Both the position numbers and the translations under genes were made by a program. Under the pieces are notes generated by a model. It was given only the letters and a program-made list of their open reading frames with translations. It did no database searches and was not told the origin of the DNA. A stretch of 64,000 nucleotides of DNA, taken from NCBI RefSeq assembly GCF_031326345.1, contig NZ_CP133671.1, forward strand, positions 3,906,001 to 3,970,000. Direction: 5' to 3'. The first letter of the stretch is position 1. Each line of letters starts with the position of its first letter. This DNA comes from Aureispira sp. CCB-E (lineage in GTDB: Bacteria; Bacteroidota; Bacteroidia; Chitinophagales; Saprospiraceae). Positions 45,919-55,202 of the stretch are shown piece by piece.

Positions 45919-46950
45919 ATGAAAAAATTAGCTACATTATTCGCAGCTTGTTTGATGACAGTTTCTGCTGTTAATGCCCAAACTTGCTGTACCCCATCAA
46001 CTACTGCTCCTGAAATTACAACTGGTTTTTACACGACTAGCCAAATTGGTGGTAATGTAAATACTCCAGCACCTACGCTGACTACCAATGCTTCTTCAGA
46101 CTTACCTACTGTAGAATACATCATTACCAAAAGAAACACACCAGCTTTGGACGATACAGGTGCCCCAGATACTACTGGAGGAGGTGGTGATGTGATTATT
46201 GGAGCAGATACTGACGGTATTTTTATGCCAGATAATATGGGACGTTATGGAGTTACGTTGCATCCTGGAGATACCTTTGATTTGACAGCTGTTGGATACG
46301 ATTTGCCAAGAATCAAAGAGTTGGCAGATTCTTTATTAAACGGTTACTCTCCTGGGTCAGGTCCTTGTTGTGGTTTGTTTGGTGTAATGGCTATTGTTTT
46401 GAACGAACCAGCAATTGCAGGTTTCTGTGACAGTGTTAATAACGCAGGTATTTACAATTCAACTCAAATTCACGGGATGAATGAAGTATTAGTTATTTTT
46501 GATGTATTTGCTAAAGGACAAACTTCTATAGGTACTTTAGTATCTACATTAGGCTTAATTAATAGCAATGGTACTCAAATTTCTCAAGATTGTGGAGGGA
46601 CAGGAGCGAACAACTTCTTGTCTTATGGTATCAATAGAAATGCTAAATATGGTTATGACAGAGAAGGAACGATTGCCGTTCAAGAGTTGAGTGATGTTTC
46701 TTTGTTTATGTTATATCCAAACCCAGCTAACAAAGATGCTGTAAATATTTACTTCACAACTAAGAAAGAAGTTGATTTAACAATCAACCTATTTGATGCT
46801 TTAGGGCAACGCGTACACAGCCAAGTATTGGGGAATGTTTCTGGAGATTTTAATACAACAATTCCAGTTCAAAACCTAGCAGCAGGAATGTACTATGTTG
46901 AATTAACAGATGGTCATAGCAATCAATTACTTAAAGTTGTTGTAGAGTAA
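45919..46950 (+). CDS. Secreted one-module protein of an unrecognised family, with T9SS sorting domain
   Basis: The 343-residue protein has a signal peptide ending VNAQ. It contains a single copy (about residues 21-250) of a module I do not recognise, with landmarks TCCTPSTTAPEI, DLPTVEYIITKRNTPALD, GGDVIIGADTDGIFMP, PCCGLFGVMAIVLNEPAIAG, GFCDSVNNAGIY and CGGTGANNFLSYGIN. The module has two adjacent Cys pairs and two more Cys, which could form disulfides. The last 75 residues are a T9SS sorting domain (LFMLYPNPANKDA to LLKVVVE). The next gene is a two-module paralogue. Export to the surface is well supported; function is not known. Confidence 0.82.
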   Translation: MKKLATLFAACLMTVSAVNAQTCCTPSTTAPEITTGFYTTSQIGGNVNTPAPTLTTNASSDLPTVEYIITKRNTPALDDTGAPDTTGGGGDVIIGADTDGIFMPDNMGRYGVTLHPGDTFDLTAVGYDLPRIKELADSLLNGYSPGSGPCCGLFGVMAIVLNEPAIAGFCDSVNNAGIYNSTQIHGMNEVLVIFDVFAKGQTSIGTLVSTLGLINSNGTQISQDCGGTGANNFLSYGINRNAKYGYDREGTIAVQELSDVSLFMLYPNPANKDAVNIYFTTKKEVDLTINLFDALGQRVHSQVLGNVSGDFNTTIPVQNLAAGMYYVELTDGHSNQLLKVVVE

Positions 46951-47051
46951 AAAACTTATTACAGCTTTAAAGGCACTAGATATAAAAATTTAACATTAAA
47001 AACTCGCTATTTAAGTAGCTTGTTATTATGTTCGTTTATTATATAAATTAT

Positions 47052-47090
47052 AAAACTACAAATCATGCTTTCATGGTTTGTAGTTTTTTT
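47052..47090 (+). terminator. Terminator of the one-module gene
   Basis: The arms aaaactacaaatcatg (47052-47067) and catggtttgtagtttt (47072-47087) pair with one wobble, followed by seven T. It lies about 100 nt after the stop, within what a long reading of the next gene would treat as coding, and so argues against that longer start. Confidence 0.88.
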
Positions 47091-47108
47091 ATCTTAAAAC
47101 AAAAAAAT

Positions 47109-48842
47109 ATGAAAACGATTAACCTTTTGCAGACCTTCGTACTTTTCCTAAACCTGAGTACTTTTGCAATCGCACAAAACAAGTGTTGCTCCATCTCAAC
47201 GGTAGCACCTGAAATTAATACAACAACATCAGGTACTTCCATCGATTTGAACCAAATGACAGTTACGCCAACATTGACTGTTAATGCTTCGCCAGATTTA
47301 CCAAATGTAGAATATATTATTACGAAGAAAGGAGTAGCAGCTTTAGACAGTCAAGGGCAGCCAAGTTCCATTGGCGGTGGTGGTGATGTTATTATTGGGA
47401 CAGACGTGGATGGTGTTTTTATACCCGCCAATCAAACTCGTTACAATATTGCACTAGCTGCTGGAGATATGTTTGATGTAATGGCAATCGGCTATGATTT
47501 GGCTTTGATCCAAGAATTGACCGATTCATTACTAAATGGTAGTAATGGTAATGGGCAACCTTGTTGCAATATGTTTAGTCTTATGGCTATCGTTCTGAGT
47601 GAGCCAGCTTTAGCAGGTTTCTGTGATACATTGAATAATGCAGGAATTTACTCAGGTGCAGATGTAACTAGCTTTGAAGATGTATTGACTGTTTTTAGTC
47701 CTTTTGTTGAAGATCAATTTTCTGTAGAAGCCATCGTTTATGTGTTTGACTTAATTAATGGAAATGGAACCTATATTTCTCCTGAATGTGGTGGAACAGC
47801 GAGTAATGACTTTGTTCCTTATGGCTTGAATGGTGGAGAACGATATACGTATCATGCAACAACGACAGTGCTTGCTAATACCTGTTGTTCTAGTGCAACC
47901 GTTGCCCCTGAACTAAATCCAGGATTACACGGAACACTTATTGCAACCAATGAGAATACACCTAGCCCAGTTCTAGCTGTTAATGCTTCGCCAGATTTGC
48001 CAACAGTAGAGTATTTAATCACAAAAAGAAATGAGGCAGCATTAGATGCATTAGGGCAACCAGATACGACCCAAGGTGGTGGAGATGTTGTTATAGGAGC
48101 AGATGAAGATGGTATTTTTATGCCCATGGATAAAACACGTCATGGAGTAACACTTGTAGTGGGAGATACATTTGATATAACTGCAATTGGTTATGACTTA
48201 AGTGTTTGGCAGACGCTAGTCGATTCTATTTTAAATGGAATGCAAAATGGGCAACCTTGTTGTGATTTATTTTCACTTTTGGCAACAGCTTCAAACAAAC
48301 CTTATCTAGCAGGTTTTTGTGATAGCATTGCTAATCTAGGAATTTCAGGTGCAGGAGATCTTAACAATATGGAAGAATTGCTGCCTATTTTTGAAGAACT
48401 GAATAATACTCAAATTTCTTTGAATTCATTAGTAGCTACTTTTGAGTTACTAAACAATAATGGAACCTATATTTCTCCTGATTGTGGAGGAACGGGTAGT
48501 AATAATTTTATTCCTTATGGTATTCACTTGGAAAAGCAATATGCTTATGTTGTTGATAATCCTTTGGTAGTGGAAAAGTTGAGTGAAGTCTCTTTGTTTA
48601 TGTTATACCCAAATCCAGCCAATACTGATGCATTAAATGTTTATTTTACAACCAAAGAAGTAGTTGATTTGACGATTAATCTATTTGATGCTTTGGGACA
48701 ACGTGTACACAGCCAAGTATTAGGGAATGTTTCGGGTGATTTTAACACCACAATTCCAGTTCATAATCTTGCGTCAGGAATGTACTATGTAGAGTTGACA
48801 GACGGACGAAATAATCAATTACTTAAGGTGATTGTTGAGTAA
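47109..48842 (+). CDS. Secreted two-module paralogue with T9SS sorting domain
   Basis: The start is taken as the ATG at 47109, which begins a signal peptide (MKTINLLQTFVLFLN, ending AIAQ) and follows the terminator of the previous gene; an in-frame ATG at 47028 lies upstream of that hairpin. The 577-residue product carries two copies of the same module found in the previous gene: first about residues 23-255 (CCSISTVAPEI, GGGDVIIGTDVDGVF, QPCCNMFSLMAI, CGGTASNDFVPYG), second about 258-480 (CCSSATVAPEL, QPCCDLFSLLAT, CGGTGSNNFIPYG). The C-terminal sorting domain is almost identical to that of the neighbour. Function unknown; surface export expected. Confidence 0.82.
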   Translation: MKTINLLQTFVLFLNLSTFAIAQNKCCSISTVAPEINTTTSGTSIDLNQMTVTPTLTVNASPDLPNVEYIITKKGVAALDSQGQPSSIGGGGDVIIGTDVDGVFIPANQTRYNIALAAGDMFDVMAIGYDLALIQELTDSLLNGSNGNGQPCCNMFSLMAIVLSEPALAGFCDTLNNAGIYSGADVTSFEDVLTVFSPFVEDQFSVEAIVYVFDLINGNGTYISPECGGTASNDFVPYGLNGGERYTYHATTTVLANTCCSSATVAPELNPGLHGTLIATNENTPSPVLAVNASPDLPTVEYLITKRNEAALDALGQPDTTQGGGDVVIGADEDGIFMPMDKTRHGVTLVVGDTFDITAIGYDLSVWQTLVDSILNGMQNGQPCCDLFSLLATASNKPYLAGFCDSIANLGISGAGDLNNMEELLPIFEELNNTQISLNSLVATFELLNNNGTYISPDCGGTGSNNFIPYGIHLEKQYAYVVDNPLVVEKLSEVSLFMLYPNPANTDALNVYFTTKEVVDLTINLFDALGQRVHSQVLGNVSGDFNTTIPVHNLASGMYYVELTDGRNNQLLKVIVE

Positions 48843-49521
48843 TTACAATTTTTATAAAAGAAAATCAGAGTAGGCTGCTAGGAAACTGTTTTCTAGTAGC
48901 CTTTTAGGTATATAGATAAGGTAGTAAAAATTAGAATAAGTGTTATAATTGCAAATGGTTTGTAGGGGAAGAGAAAAATATATTCATCTTATATGGTGTA
49001 GCTTAAAAAGTTTGGAAGCAAGTTTAATTCACTATGATAGTGAGTAACTAACTTTGTAGATAACAATTTAAGGTTTTTATGATATTCAAAGTATATAAAA
49101 GTAAGTTTTTAATAAGATTTAGACAGTGGTACGATATTATTCTTGCCATAATCAAAGAATTCGAAATGAATTTGGCAGATCTTTTGTCGAAGTGCTTAAG
49201 CAACTGATTACTAGATTAATTGACCAAATAGTTAAAAGGATTGTAAAAAAATAAAAAAAAACTTATTTTTACGTTGGTGCTTATCAGTAATCGTTCAGAA
49301 AAATAGTAACTTAAATAGAAATTCTTTTTGATTGCTCCTCATCGAAAAAAAACGTTTTAACTCATTGTGGCGTTGGTTTTTTTCTTTGATTGGTACAAAA
49401 AACAATTTTTCTATGCTTTTGACTGTTCGTTTGCTTACCAAAAAATATACTTAAAAAATTAAATCTGAATTAACAATATAAAACAGGTTTAATCAATCGT
49501 TTATCAAAAAAAAACAAAAGA
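48843..49521. other. Long intergenic region with no gene seen
   Basis: This 679-bp gap starts with the terminator listed at 48873. Beyond it is AT-rich sequence without an open frame of note. A small inverted repeat tcactat-g-atagtga lies near 49031. The promoter of the downstream T9SS protein must lie in the right half, but no exact TAnnTTTG box is seen. Confidence 0.4.
48873..48906 (+). terminator. Terminator of the two-module gene
   Basis: The arms aggctgctaggaaa (48873-48886) and ttttctagtagcct (48890-48903) pair with two wobbles, followed by a short T run. It lies 30 nt beyond the stop codon. Confidence 0.8.
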
Positions 49522-50979
49522 ATGAAGAACAACAACTTGTTTTTGACTTTGTTGTCATTATTGTGTTTGGGATGGCTGAATGAAGCAAACGCACAATGTC
49601 CAAATTGTACCATTGTTTTACCTGCGGGAATTCCAGCGGATACAATTTTAGTTGATTCATTGCCTGCGGCATATAAAAATGCTTACTACGAGGAGTCAAT
49701 GAGTTATCGTTTGCCTTATACAACAGATCCTTTAGCGGCTGTGGCTCCTCCTGGTACAAACGTGCCTCTTGGTGTGAATATTGATGATTTCACAATCCTT
49801 AGTGTAACGGGACTACCTCCAGGTTTGGCATGGGTAGGAGATCGCCCAACTCCAATGGTTTATGATGAAGCGCCTCCTCAAACTAGAGATGGATGTATTA
49901 CGCTTTGTGGTACACCAGGTGCGGCAGGAACATTTATTGTTAATGTAAACTTGGGAATTCGAATCGCTGGCTTTGTTGTGCCTTCGCCTCCAATTCCATT
50001 AGAATTTATCGTGTTTCCTGATACAAACGCTTCTTTTACACTAGATACAGCAGCAGGTTGTGCTCCTTTTGGAGCAGTCATTAATAACTTAGTGCCTAGT
50101 AATGGGAACCCTGGGTTTTCTTATTCATGGGACTTTGGAAATGGAATGACATCTACTTTGGAGAATCCAGATACAGTATGGTATGATTTTAACATCACAA
50201 GAGATACTACTGTAGCAATTACACAACAAGTTATCATTGATACATTTCCTTATTTGTTAGAATCTATTGTTGTTGCTTCAGATCCTGGAAATAGTTGTAA
50301 CGATGATGTTGGCTTTCCTCCCTTGGTTATTTCAGGAGCACCAGATATGTATATCATCATGATAGGTAATGGTGATACTGTTAATACAGACCCTAACTTT
50401 GCTCTAATTGGAAATACTCAGAACAATGAATACCCAAGAGATACAATGGTATTTCCTGGCCCAATTGAATTGGCAAATGGACAAACCTACAGTTTGGAAA
50501 TTTGGGATGATGACAGTGCTTTGGGACCATTAGATAATGATGATCCTTGTGGAAGCGGTCCGGTTACCTTAGGCGCTTTTCTTGGAGCAGGTACACATAC
50601 CTTGACGACTGGTTCAATGACAATAGAAGTAACCATATCTCATTATATTGATACAATTAATTACGTGGATAGCGTAATGGTGCAATATTGTAATGTAAGC
50701 GTTGATCAAATCAAGCAGGTTGATCGTTCTTTGACAGTTTATCCGAACCCTACATCAGAGGCTGTTAATGTTCAGTTTCAGTTGAATGGAGTGAACAAAG
50801 ATGTAGATTTAGTTGTTAGTGATGTACTAGGAAAAACGGTCTATGCACAGCAAATGAAAAACTTTACAGGAACTTTTAATCAACCAATTGATTTGAGCCG
50901 ACAAGCTAATGGGGTTTATATATTACAATTGCGTGTAGGAAGTGATGTCGTTTCTAGAAAGATAGTTCTTCAAAAATAA
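49522..50979 (+). CDS. Secreted PKD-domain protein with T9SS sorting domain
   Basis: The 485-residue protein has a signal peptide ending EANAQ, an N-terminal region with CPNCTIVLPAG and a cadherin/Ig-like segment (GVNIDDFTILSVTGLPPGL), then a PKD domain at about residues 175-225 (FSYSWDFGNGMTS). A further beta domain includes a C2-like NDEYPRDTMVFPGPIE... stretch with DDDSALGPLDNDDPC. It ends with a T9SS sorting domain (LTVYPNPTSEAVNVQF to VSRKIVLQK). It is likely an adhesin or matrix component at the cell surface. It shares neither module nor strong sequence identity with the two preceding genes. Confidence 0.82.
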   Translation: MKNNNLFLTLLSLLCLGWLNEANAQCPNCTIVLPAGIPADTILVDSLPAAYKNAYYEESMSYRLPYTTDPLAAVAPPGTNVPLGVNIDDFTILSVTGLPPGLAWVGDRPTPMVYDEAPPQTRDGCITLCGTPGAAGTFIVNVNLGIRIAGFVVPSPPIPLEFIVFPDTNASFTLDTAAGCAPFGAVINNLVPSNGNPGFSYSWDFGNGMTSTLENPDTVWYDFNITRDTTVAITQQVIIDTFPYLLESIVVASDPGNSCNDDVGFPPLVISGAPDMYIIMIGNGDTVNTDPNFALIGNTQNNEYPRDTMVFPGPIELANGQTYSLEIWDDDSALGPLDNDDPCGSGPVTLGAFLGAGTHTLTTGSMTIEVTISHYIDTINYVDSVMVQYCNVSVDQIKQVDRSLTVYPNPTSEAVNVQFQLNGVNKDVDLVVSDVLGKTVYAQQMKNFTGTFNQPIDLSRQANGVYILQLRVGSDVVSRKIVLQK

Positions 50980-51033
50980 ACACGAAGCTAGATGCCATGA
51001 AATTGGTATCGTATTTGCAAATATAAAATTAAT

Positions 51034-51072
51034 AAACCATTCTAGATTAGGTTTTTAGGATGGTTTGTTTTT
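51034..51072 (+). terminator. Terminator of the PKD-protein gene
   Basis: The arms aaaccattc (51034-51042) and ggatggttt (51058-51066) pair with one wobble, followed by gtttttc. It lies 55 nt after the stop codon. Confidence 0.75.
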
Positions 51073-51122
51073 CGCCTTTTTTTTAATCAACCAAATGTTT
51101 AAACAATATATTTAATCAACCA

Positions 51123-51968
51123 ATGAAAGTACACTTAACTGCCTTTTTGCTCTCTTTTTGTTTTCTTGGCTCAGCAGTAGCGCAAGATCCTGTAGAGATT
51201 ATTGATAAAATGCGTGCTGCTATAAAAAAAATGAATAAATCATCTTTTGTATTACATTCCAAAGAACGATTTGGAGATAAGTATGTCTACAAGAAAATGA
51301 AATTTCATATACAAGAAAGCCCACGAAAAGTATACATGAAAGATTTGGATAAAGGGGTTGAACTATTGTATGTTGATGGTTGGAATAATAACAAGGGGTA
51401 CATCAATCCGAATGGTTTTCCTTGGATTAATGTGAGTTTGAGTATTTATGATTCCAAAGTGGTCGCAGAGAATCACCACACGGTTGATGATGCAGGAATG
51501 GGATTTGTTAATATACTATTGGATGGATTTGAGTCAACAGCTAGAAAAGCAGGCAAGTCTAGAAGTGCTTTGTATGCTTACAAAGGAGAGGTTACTTATG
51601 ATGGTAAAACCTGTTACAAATTGTATATTTATCCGCCAACAGAATTTAAGTATATTTCCTACACTACCGACAGAGATCAAAATCTAATGCAGCTTTCTAG
51701 AAGAATTGTTGCTTCTGATTTTTTGATCAAAGAGAGAAACAAGATATCTTATGCTAAAACAATAAAAAAAGGGACGACTTTAAGTGTACCGAGTAATTAT
51801 GCAAAAAAGGTAATTGTTTATATCGACAAAAAAACTTACATGCCGATTGTGCAAATGTTGTATGATGAGAAAGGTTTATTTGAAAAATACGAATATAAAA
51901 ATATAACGGCTTACCCTAAATTTGCCAGCAACGAATTTACAACAGATTGTTCTAGCTACGGTTTTTAA
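51123..51968 (+). CDS. DUF1571 family secreted protein
   Basis: The 281-residue protein has a signal peptide ending AVAQ. The family match rests on IIDKMRAAIKKMNKSSF, MKFHIQESPRKVYMKDLD, ELLYVDGWNNNKGYINPNG and a C-terminal VYIDKKTYMPIVQMLYDEKG. These half-barrel-like proteins resemble outer-membrane lipoprotein-sorting (LolA/LolB-like) folds and are predicted to be periplasmic. Function is unknown. It is followed by a strong terminator and stands alone. Confidence 0.78.
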   Translation: MKVHLTAFLLSFCFLGSAVAQDPVEIIDKMRAAIKKMNKSSFVLHSKERFGDKYVYKKMKFHIQESPRKVYMKDLDKGVELLYVDGWNNNKGYINPNGFPWINVSLSIYDSKVVAENHHTVDDAGMGFVNILLDGFESTARKAGKSRSALYAYKGEVTYDGKTCYKLYIYPPTEFKYISYTTDRDQNLMQLSRRIVASDFLIKERNKISYAKTIKKGTTLSVPSNYAKKVIVYIDKKTYMPIVQMLYDEKGLFEKYEYKNITAYPKFASNEFTTDCSSYGF

Positions 51969-52007
51969 GAAGGACAATTTGTTAATCTAAGTTAGATATA
52001 TTATCTT

Positions 52008-52053
52008 AATGGTTCTTACAAATGCTTTTTTGTGAGAACCATTTCTTTTTTTT
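52008..52053 (+). terminator. Terminator of the DUF1571 gene
   Basis: The arms aatggttcttacaaa (52008-52022) and tttgtgagaaccatt (52029-52043) pair with one wobble, followed by tcttttttttag. It is a strong intrinsic terminator. Confidence 0.88.
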
Positions 52054-52149
52054 AGGGTTTAATAAATAGCTGAAAAACTGTTTTGAACTTGTTGTTTTCA
52101 CCAAAGGCAACAAATTTAAGAAGATCAACAATCAATCAATTACAATATC

Positions 52150-53565
52150 ATGGATACAACAACAGAAACCAATACTAATTTAACAGCTGCAAAAGTGCAA
52201 ACTATCTTGCAAGCTCAACGAGATTTTTTTGCTAGTAATGCTACCAAAGATTTAACGTTTAGAAAGGAGCAATTAGAAAAGTTAAAGAAAATGATTGTAG
52301 ATAATGAAACTGCAATCATAGATGCTTTACACAAGGATTTAAGAAAACACGAGTTTGAGGCTTATGCTACTGAGATCGGATTTGTTTTGGTAGATATCAA
52401 TGAGGCTATAAAAAAAATGAAATCTTGGGCTAAACCAAGAAAGGTGAAAACACCACCATTCCATTATATAGCAAGTAGCTATACAAAAGCAGACCCGTAT
52501 GGCAATGTCTTGATAATAGCTCCATGGAATTATCCTGTTCAGTTGCTATTAGCTCCTTTAGTAGGGGCTATTGTAGCTGGTAATACAGCAATTTTAAAGC
52601 CTTCGGAATATGCCATGCATACATCTCGTTTGTTAACAAAATTGATTAACTCAACGTTCGATGCACAATATATTAAAATGATAGAGGGGGCTGTCCCTGA
52701 AACACAGTTGTTGCTAGAGCAAAAATTTGATTTTATCTTCTTTACAGGAAGTACTAATGTTGGTAAAATTGTTTATCAAGCAGCTGCAAAGCATTTGACT
52801 CCTGTTGCTTTAGAATTGGGAGGAAAAAGCCCTTGTATAGTAGATACCGATATTCATTTAGATTATACTGCCAAAAGAATTGTTTGGGGGAAGTTCATTA
52901 ATATGGGGCAGACCTGTATTGCACCAGATTATTTGTTGGTAGATCATAAAATTAAGGATGCTCTCATTGCAAAAATGAAGTTTTACATCCATGAGTTTTT
53001 TGGTGAAAATCCTCAAGAGAGTGAAGCCTTAGGTCGAATTATTAATGAAAACCACTTTGATCGCTTGAGTAGCTATCTTAATGATGGCGACGTTATCGAG
53101 GGAGGTCAAACAGATCGAGCGGATAAGTATATAGCCCCTACCTTGATGGAAAACGTAGGATTAGAAACTGGGGTGATGCAAGATGAAATTTTTGGACCTA
53201 TATTGCCAATAATTGAATATGGCAATCTACGAGAAGCGATTGATTTTGTTAATGATAAATCTAAACCATTAGCATTGTACATTTTTTCTAAAAATGATAA
53301 AAAAATTGATCGAATTTTAGAAGAAACTTCTGCTGGGGGAGTAACTATTAACGATACGTTGATGCATATTGCAAATGGGCATTTGCCATTTGGAGGAGTT
53401 GGAGATAGTGGAATAGGAGCATACCATGGGCAACATTCGTTTGACCTATTTTCGCATCAAAAAGCCGTGTTGCATCGCTCTTTCTTAATAGAAGAACCGA
53501 TTCGCTATGCGCCTTATAAATTAAGTTTGAAATGGATTAAAAAGATTATGGATTGGGCATTATAA
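52150..53565 (+). CDS. Class 3-like aldehyde dehydrogenase
   Basis: The 471-residue NAD(P)-dependent enzyme oxidises aldehydes to acids. The catalytic Cys256 lies in NMGQTCIAPDYLL, the general base Glu222 in ALELGGKSPCIV, and the cofactor-binding Asn in IIAPWNYPVQLL; FTGSTNVGKIVY is the Rossmann-type loop. The C-terminal NDTLMHIANGHLPFGGVGDS and length place it with class 3/fatty aldehyde dehydrogenases. Substrate may be a medium- or long-chain aldehyde. It ends in a strong terminator and appears monocistronic. Confidence 0.92.
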   Translation: MDTTTETNTNLTAAKVQTILQAQRDFFASNATKDLTFRKEQLEKLKKMIVDNETAIIDALHKDLRKHEFEAYATEIGFVLVDINEAIKKMKSWAKPRKVKTPPFHYIASSYTKADPYGNVLIIAPWNYPVQLLLAPLVGAIVAGNTAILKPSEYAMHTSRLLTKLINSTFDAQYIKMIEGAVPETQLLLEQKFDFIFFTGSTNVGKIVYQAAAKHLTPVALELGGKSPCIVDTDIHLDYTAKRIVWGKFINMGQTCIAPDYLLVDHKIKDALIAKMKFYIHEFFGENPQESEALGRIINENHFDRLSSYLNDGDVIEGGQTDRADKYIAPTLMENVGLETGVMQDEIFGPILPIIEYGNLREAIDFVNDKSKPLALYIFSKNDKKIDRILEETSAGGVTINDTLMHIANGHLPFGGVGDSGIGAYHGQHSFDLFSHQKAVLHRSFLIEEPIRYAPYKLSLKWIKKIMDWAL

Positions 53566-53613
53566 ATAGAAACGTACTTAGCTCAACACAAAGGTTAAAA
53601 ACGGATCTTTTAG

Positions 53614-53667
53614 ATCGCAAATTTCCCTTAGTATTGTTTTAAAATCGGGGAAGTTTGCGATTTTTTT
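53614..53667 (+). terminator. Terminator of the aldehyde dehydrogenase gene
   Basis: The arms atcgcaaatttccc (53614-53627) and ggggaagtttgcgat (ending 53661) pair over 14 bp, followed by seven T. The loop of about 20 nt is larger than usual. Confidence 0.8.
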
Positions 53668-53712
53668 ATGAAGTGTCATAATGAACGATGAATGAACCGT
53701 TAGATTTATAAT

Positions 53713-53747
53713 AAAAAAGCCCCTGAAGATACTTTCTTCAAGGGCTT
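53713..53747 (-). terminator. Terminator of the transaldolase-like gene
   Basis: The arms aagcccctgaaga and tcttcaagggctt pair with one mismatch; on the minus strand the hairpin is followed by tttttta. It sits 21 nt after the stop at 53768. Confidence 0.8.
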
Positions 53748-53767
53748 CAATGTAAATGAGAGGTTGA

Positions 53768-54424
53768 TTAGCCATTTACCTTTTTGTGATCTGCTAAGAA
53801 TTTAGCCAAACCAATATCTGTCAAAGGATGGTTCAATAATGCTAAAATAGCACTTAATGGACAAGTAACAACATCCGCTCCAATCTCTGCACATTTTACA
53901 ATATGTAGAGGATTACGAATAGAAGCAGCTAAAACTTCTGTTTTGAATCCATAAAAGTTATAAATATGCACCACTTGGTCGATTAAGTCCATACCATCCC
54001 AAGAAATGTCATCCACACGTCCAATAAAAGGAGACAGGTAAGTTGCGCCTGCTTTAGCTGCTAAAATAGCTTGTCCAGCAGAGAAAACAAGTGTACAGTT
54101 GGTACGGATACCTTTGCTAGAAAAATGCTTGATGGCCTTGATTCCATCTTTAATCATTGGAACTTTAACAACAATATTAGGATGTAATGCAGCCAAAGCT
54201 TCTCCTTCCTTTACAATACCTTCAAAGTCGGTTGCAATAACTTCTGCACTAACATCTCCATCTACAATTTCGCAGATTTTTTTGTAATGCTCTAATACAG
54301 CTTCTTGACCACTAATACCTTCTTTTGCCATCAGAGATGGATTGGTTGTAACACCATCTAAAATACCTAAGTCATGTGCTTCTTGAATTTGCGCTAAGTT
54401 GGCAGTATCAACAAAAAATTTCAT
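53768..54424 (-). CDS. fsa: Transaldolase/fructose-6-phosphate aldolase (Fsa/TalC type)
   Basis: The 218-residue protein is a short class I aldolase of the transaldolase family. The Schiff-base lysine is Lys87 in NIVVKVPMIKDG; FFVDTANLAQIQEA, GVTTNPSLMAKEG, TNCTLVFSAGQAILAAKAG and SPFIGRVDDISWDG are family signatures. At this length members act either as fructose-6-phosphate aldolase or as transaldolase in the pentose phosphate pathway; sequence alone does not decide, but in Bacteroidota they are usually called transaldolases. It is cytoplasmic and single. Confidence 0.9.
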   Translation of the reverse strand: MKFFVDTANLAQIQEAHDLGILDGVTTNPSLMAKEGISGQEAVLEHYKKICEIVDGDVSAEVIATDFEGIVKEGEALAALHPNIVVKVPMIKDGIKAIKHFSSKGIRTNCTLVFSAGQAILAAKAGATYLSPFIGRVDDISWDGMDLIDQVVHIYNFYGFKTEVLAASIRNPLHIVKCAEIGADVVTCPLSAILALLNHPLTDIGLAKFLADHKKVNG

Positions 54425-54565
54425 TTTGATTTGTTTTTGTAAGTAGTATGAAAAGTATTGTAATCTGTTTGAGTTTGATTTAAACCACTACAGACAGTTT
54501 ATTTTTGAACGATTGTTTTTATGCCCCAAAACTAATGGTTTTTTATTATTCACCCTAATTTTCGT

Positions 54566-54573
54566 TAAGTTTG
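54566..54573 (+). promoter_or_regulatory. Candidate -7 box (TAAGTTTG) for the TetR gene
   Basis: This exact TAnnTTTG match lies 29 nt upstream of the ATG at 54603, in the divergent gap with the aldolase gene. No clear -33 element is visible. Confidence 0.45.
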
Positions 54574-54602
54574 TAGCCTAACAATTATTTATTCTATACA
54601 GC

Positions 54603-55202
54603 ATGATCGAAAAGAGCAAACCAAAGAAGCGTAAAAAGGAGGCAATTTATGAGGCAGCCGCACAATTATTTAGAGAAAAAGGCTACAAAGCTGCATCCAT
54701 GAGAGATTTAGCCGAGCGAGTAGATTTAAAAGTCTCTAGTTTGTACAGCCATATTGGTTCCAAAGAAGAGTTGCTACAAAAGATCTGTTTTGACAATGCT
54801 AAGTTGTTCGTTGAAGGGATGAATGAGATTGAATGTCAACCCATCACTACAATAGAAAAAATAAAAGCGTTGATTGCTTTGCACGTTGATATAGCTGTTA
54901 AAAATCCTACTTCTGTAACGGTTTTTAATGATGAGTGGAAGCATTTGGCAAATGAAGGGAAAGACTCTAACTTAAAGACTTTTTTAACACTTCGAAAAGA
55001 TTATGAAAATCGTTTTCAACAAATAATAATTAAAGGGATTGAAGCTGGTGAATTAAAAAATATCAATTCAAACATAGCTTTATATACAATATTAACTTCG
55101 GTGCGTTGGTTGCACTATTGGTACAAACCAACTCGAAGTATTCAGCCAGAGTTGTTGAAGAAACAAATAGCCAATTTGCTTTTAGACGGCGTTGCTATTT
55201 GA
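54603..55202 (+). CDS. TetR/AcrR family transcriptional regulator
   Basis: The 199-residue protein has the N-terminal TetR helix-turn-helix: IYEAAAQLFREKGYKAASMR, DLAERVDLKVSSLYSHIGSK and EELLQKIC. The remaining all-helical part is the ligand-binding and dimer domain, ending LLDGVAI. Length and layout are typical. It is divergent from the aldolase gene and may regulate it or a distant target; no palindromic operator is obvious in the 178-bp gap. Confidence 0.9.
   Translation: MIEKSKPKKRKKEAIYEAAAQLFREKGYKAASMRDLAERVDLKVSSLYSHIGSKEELLQKICFDNAKLFVEGMNEIECQPITTIEKIKALIALHVDIAVKNPTSVTVFNDEWKHLANEGKDSNLKTFLTLRKDYENRFQQIIIKGIEAGELKNINSNIALYTILTSVRWLHYWYKPTRSIQPELLKKQIANLLLDGVAI

Noticed and set aside
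47028-47108. Longer start of the two-module gene (extra 27 residues)
   Set aside because: The extra stretch overlaps a strong terminator hairpin (47052-47090) and would place residues before an obvious signal peptide.
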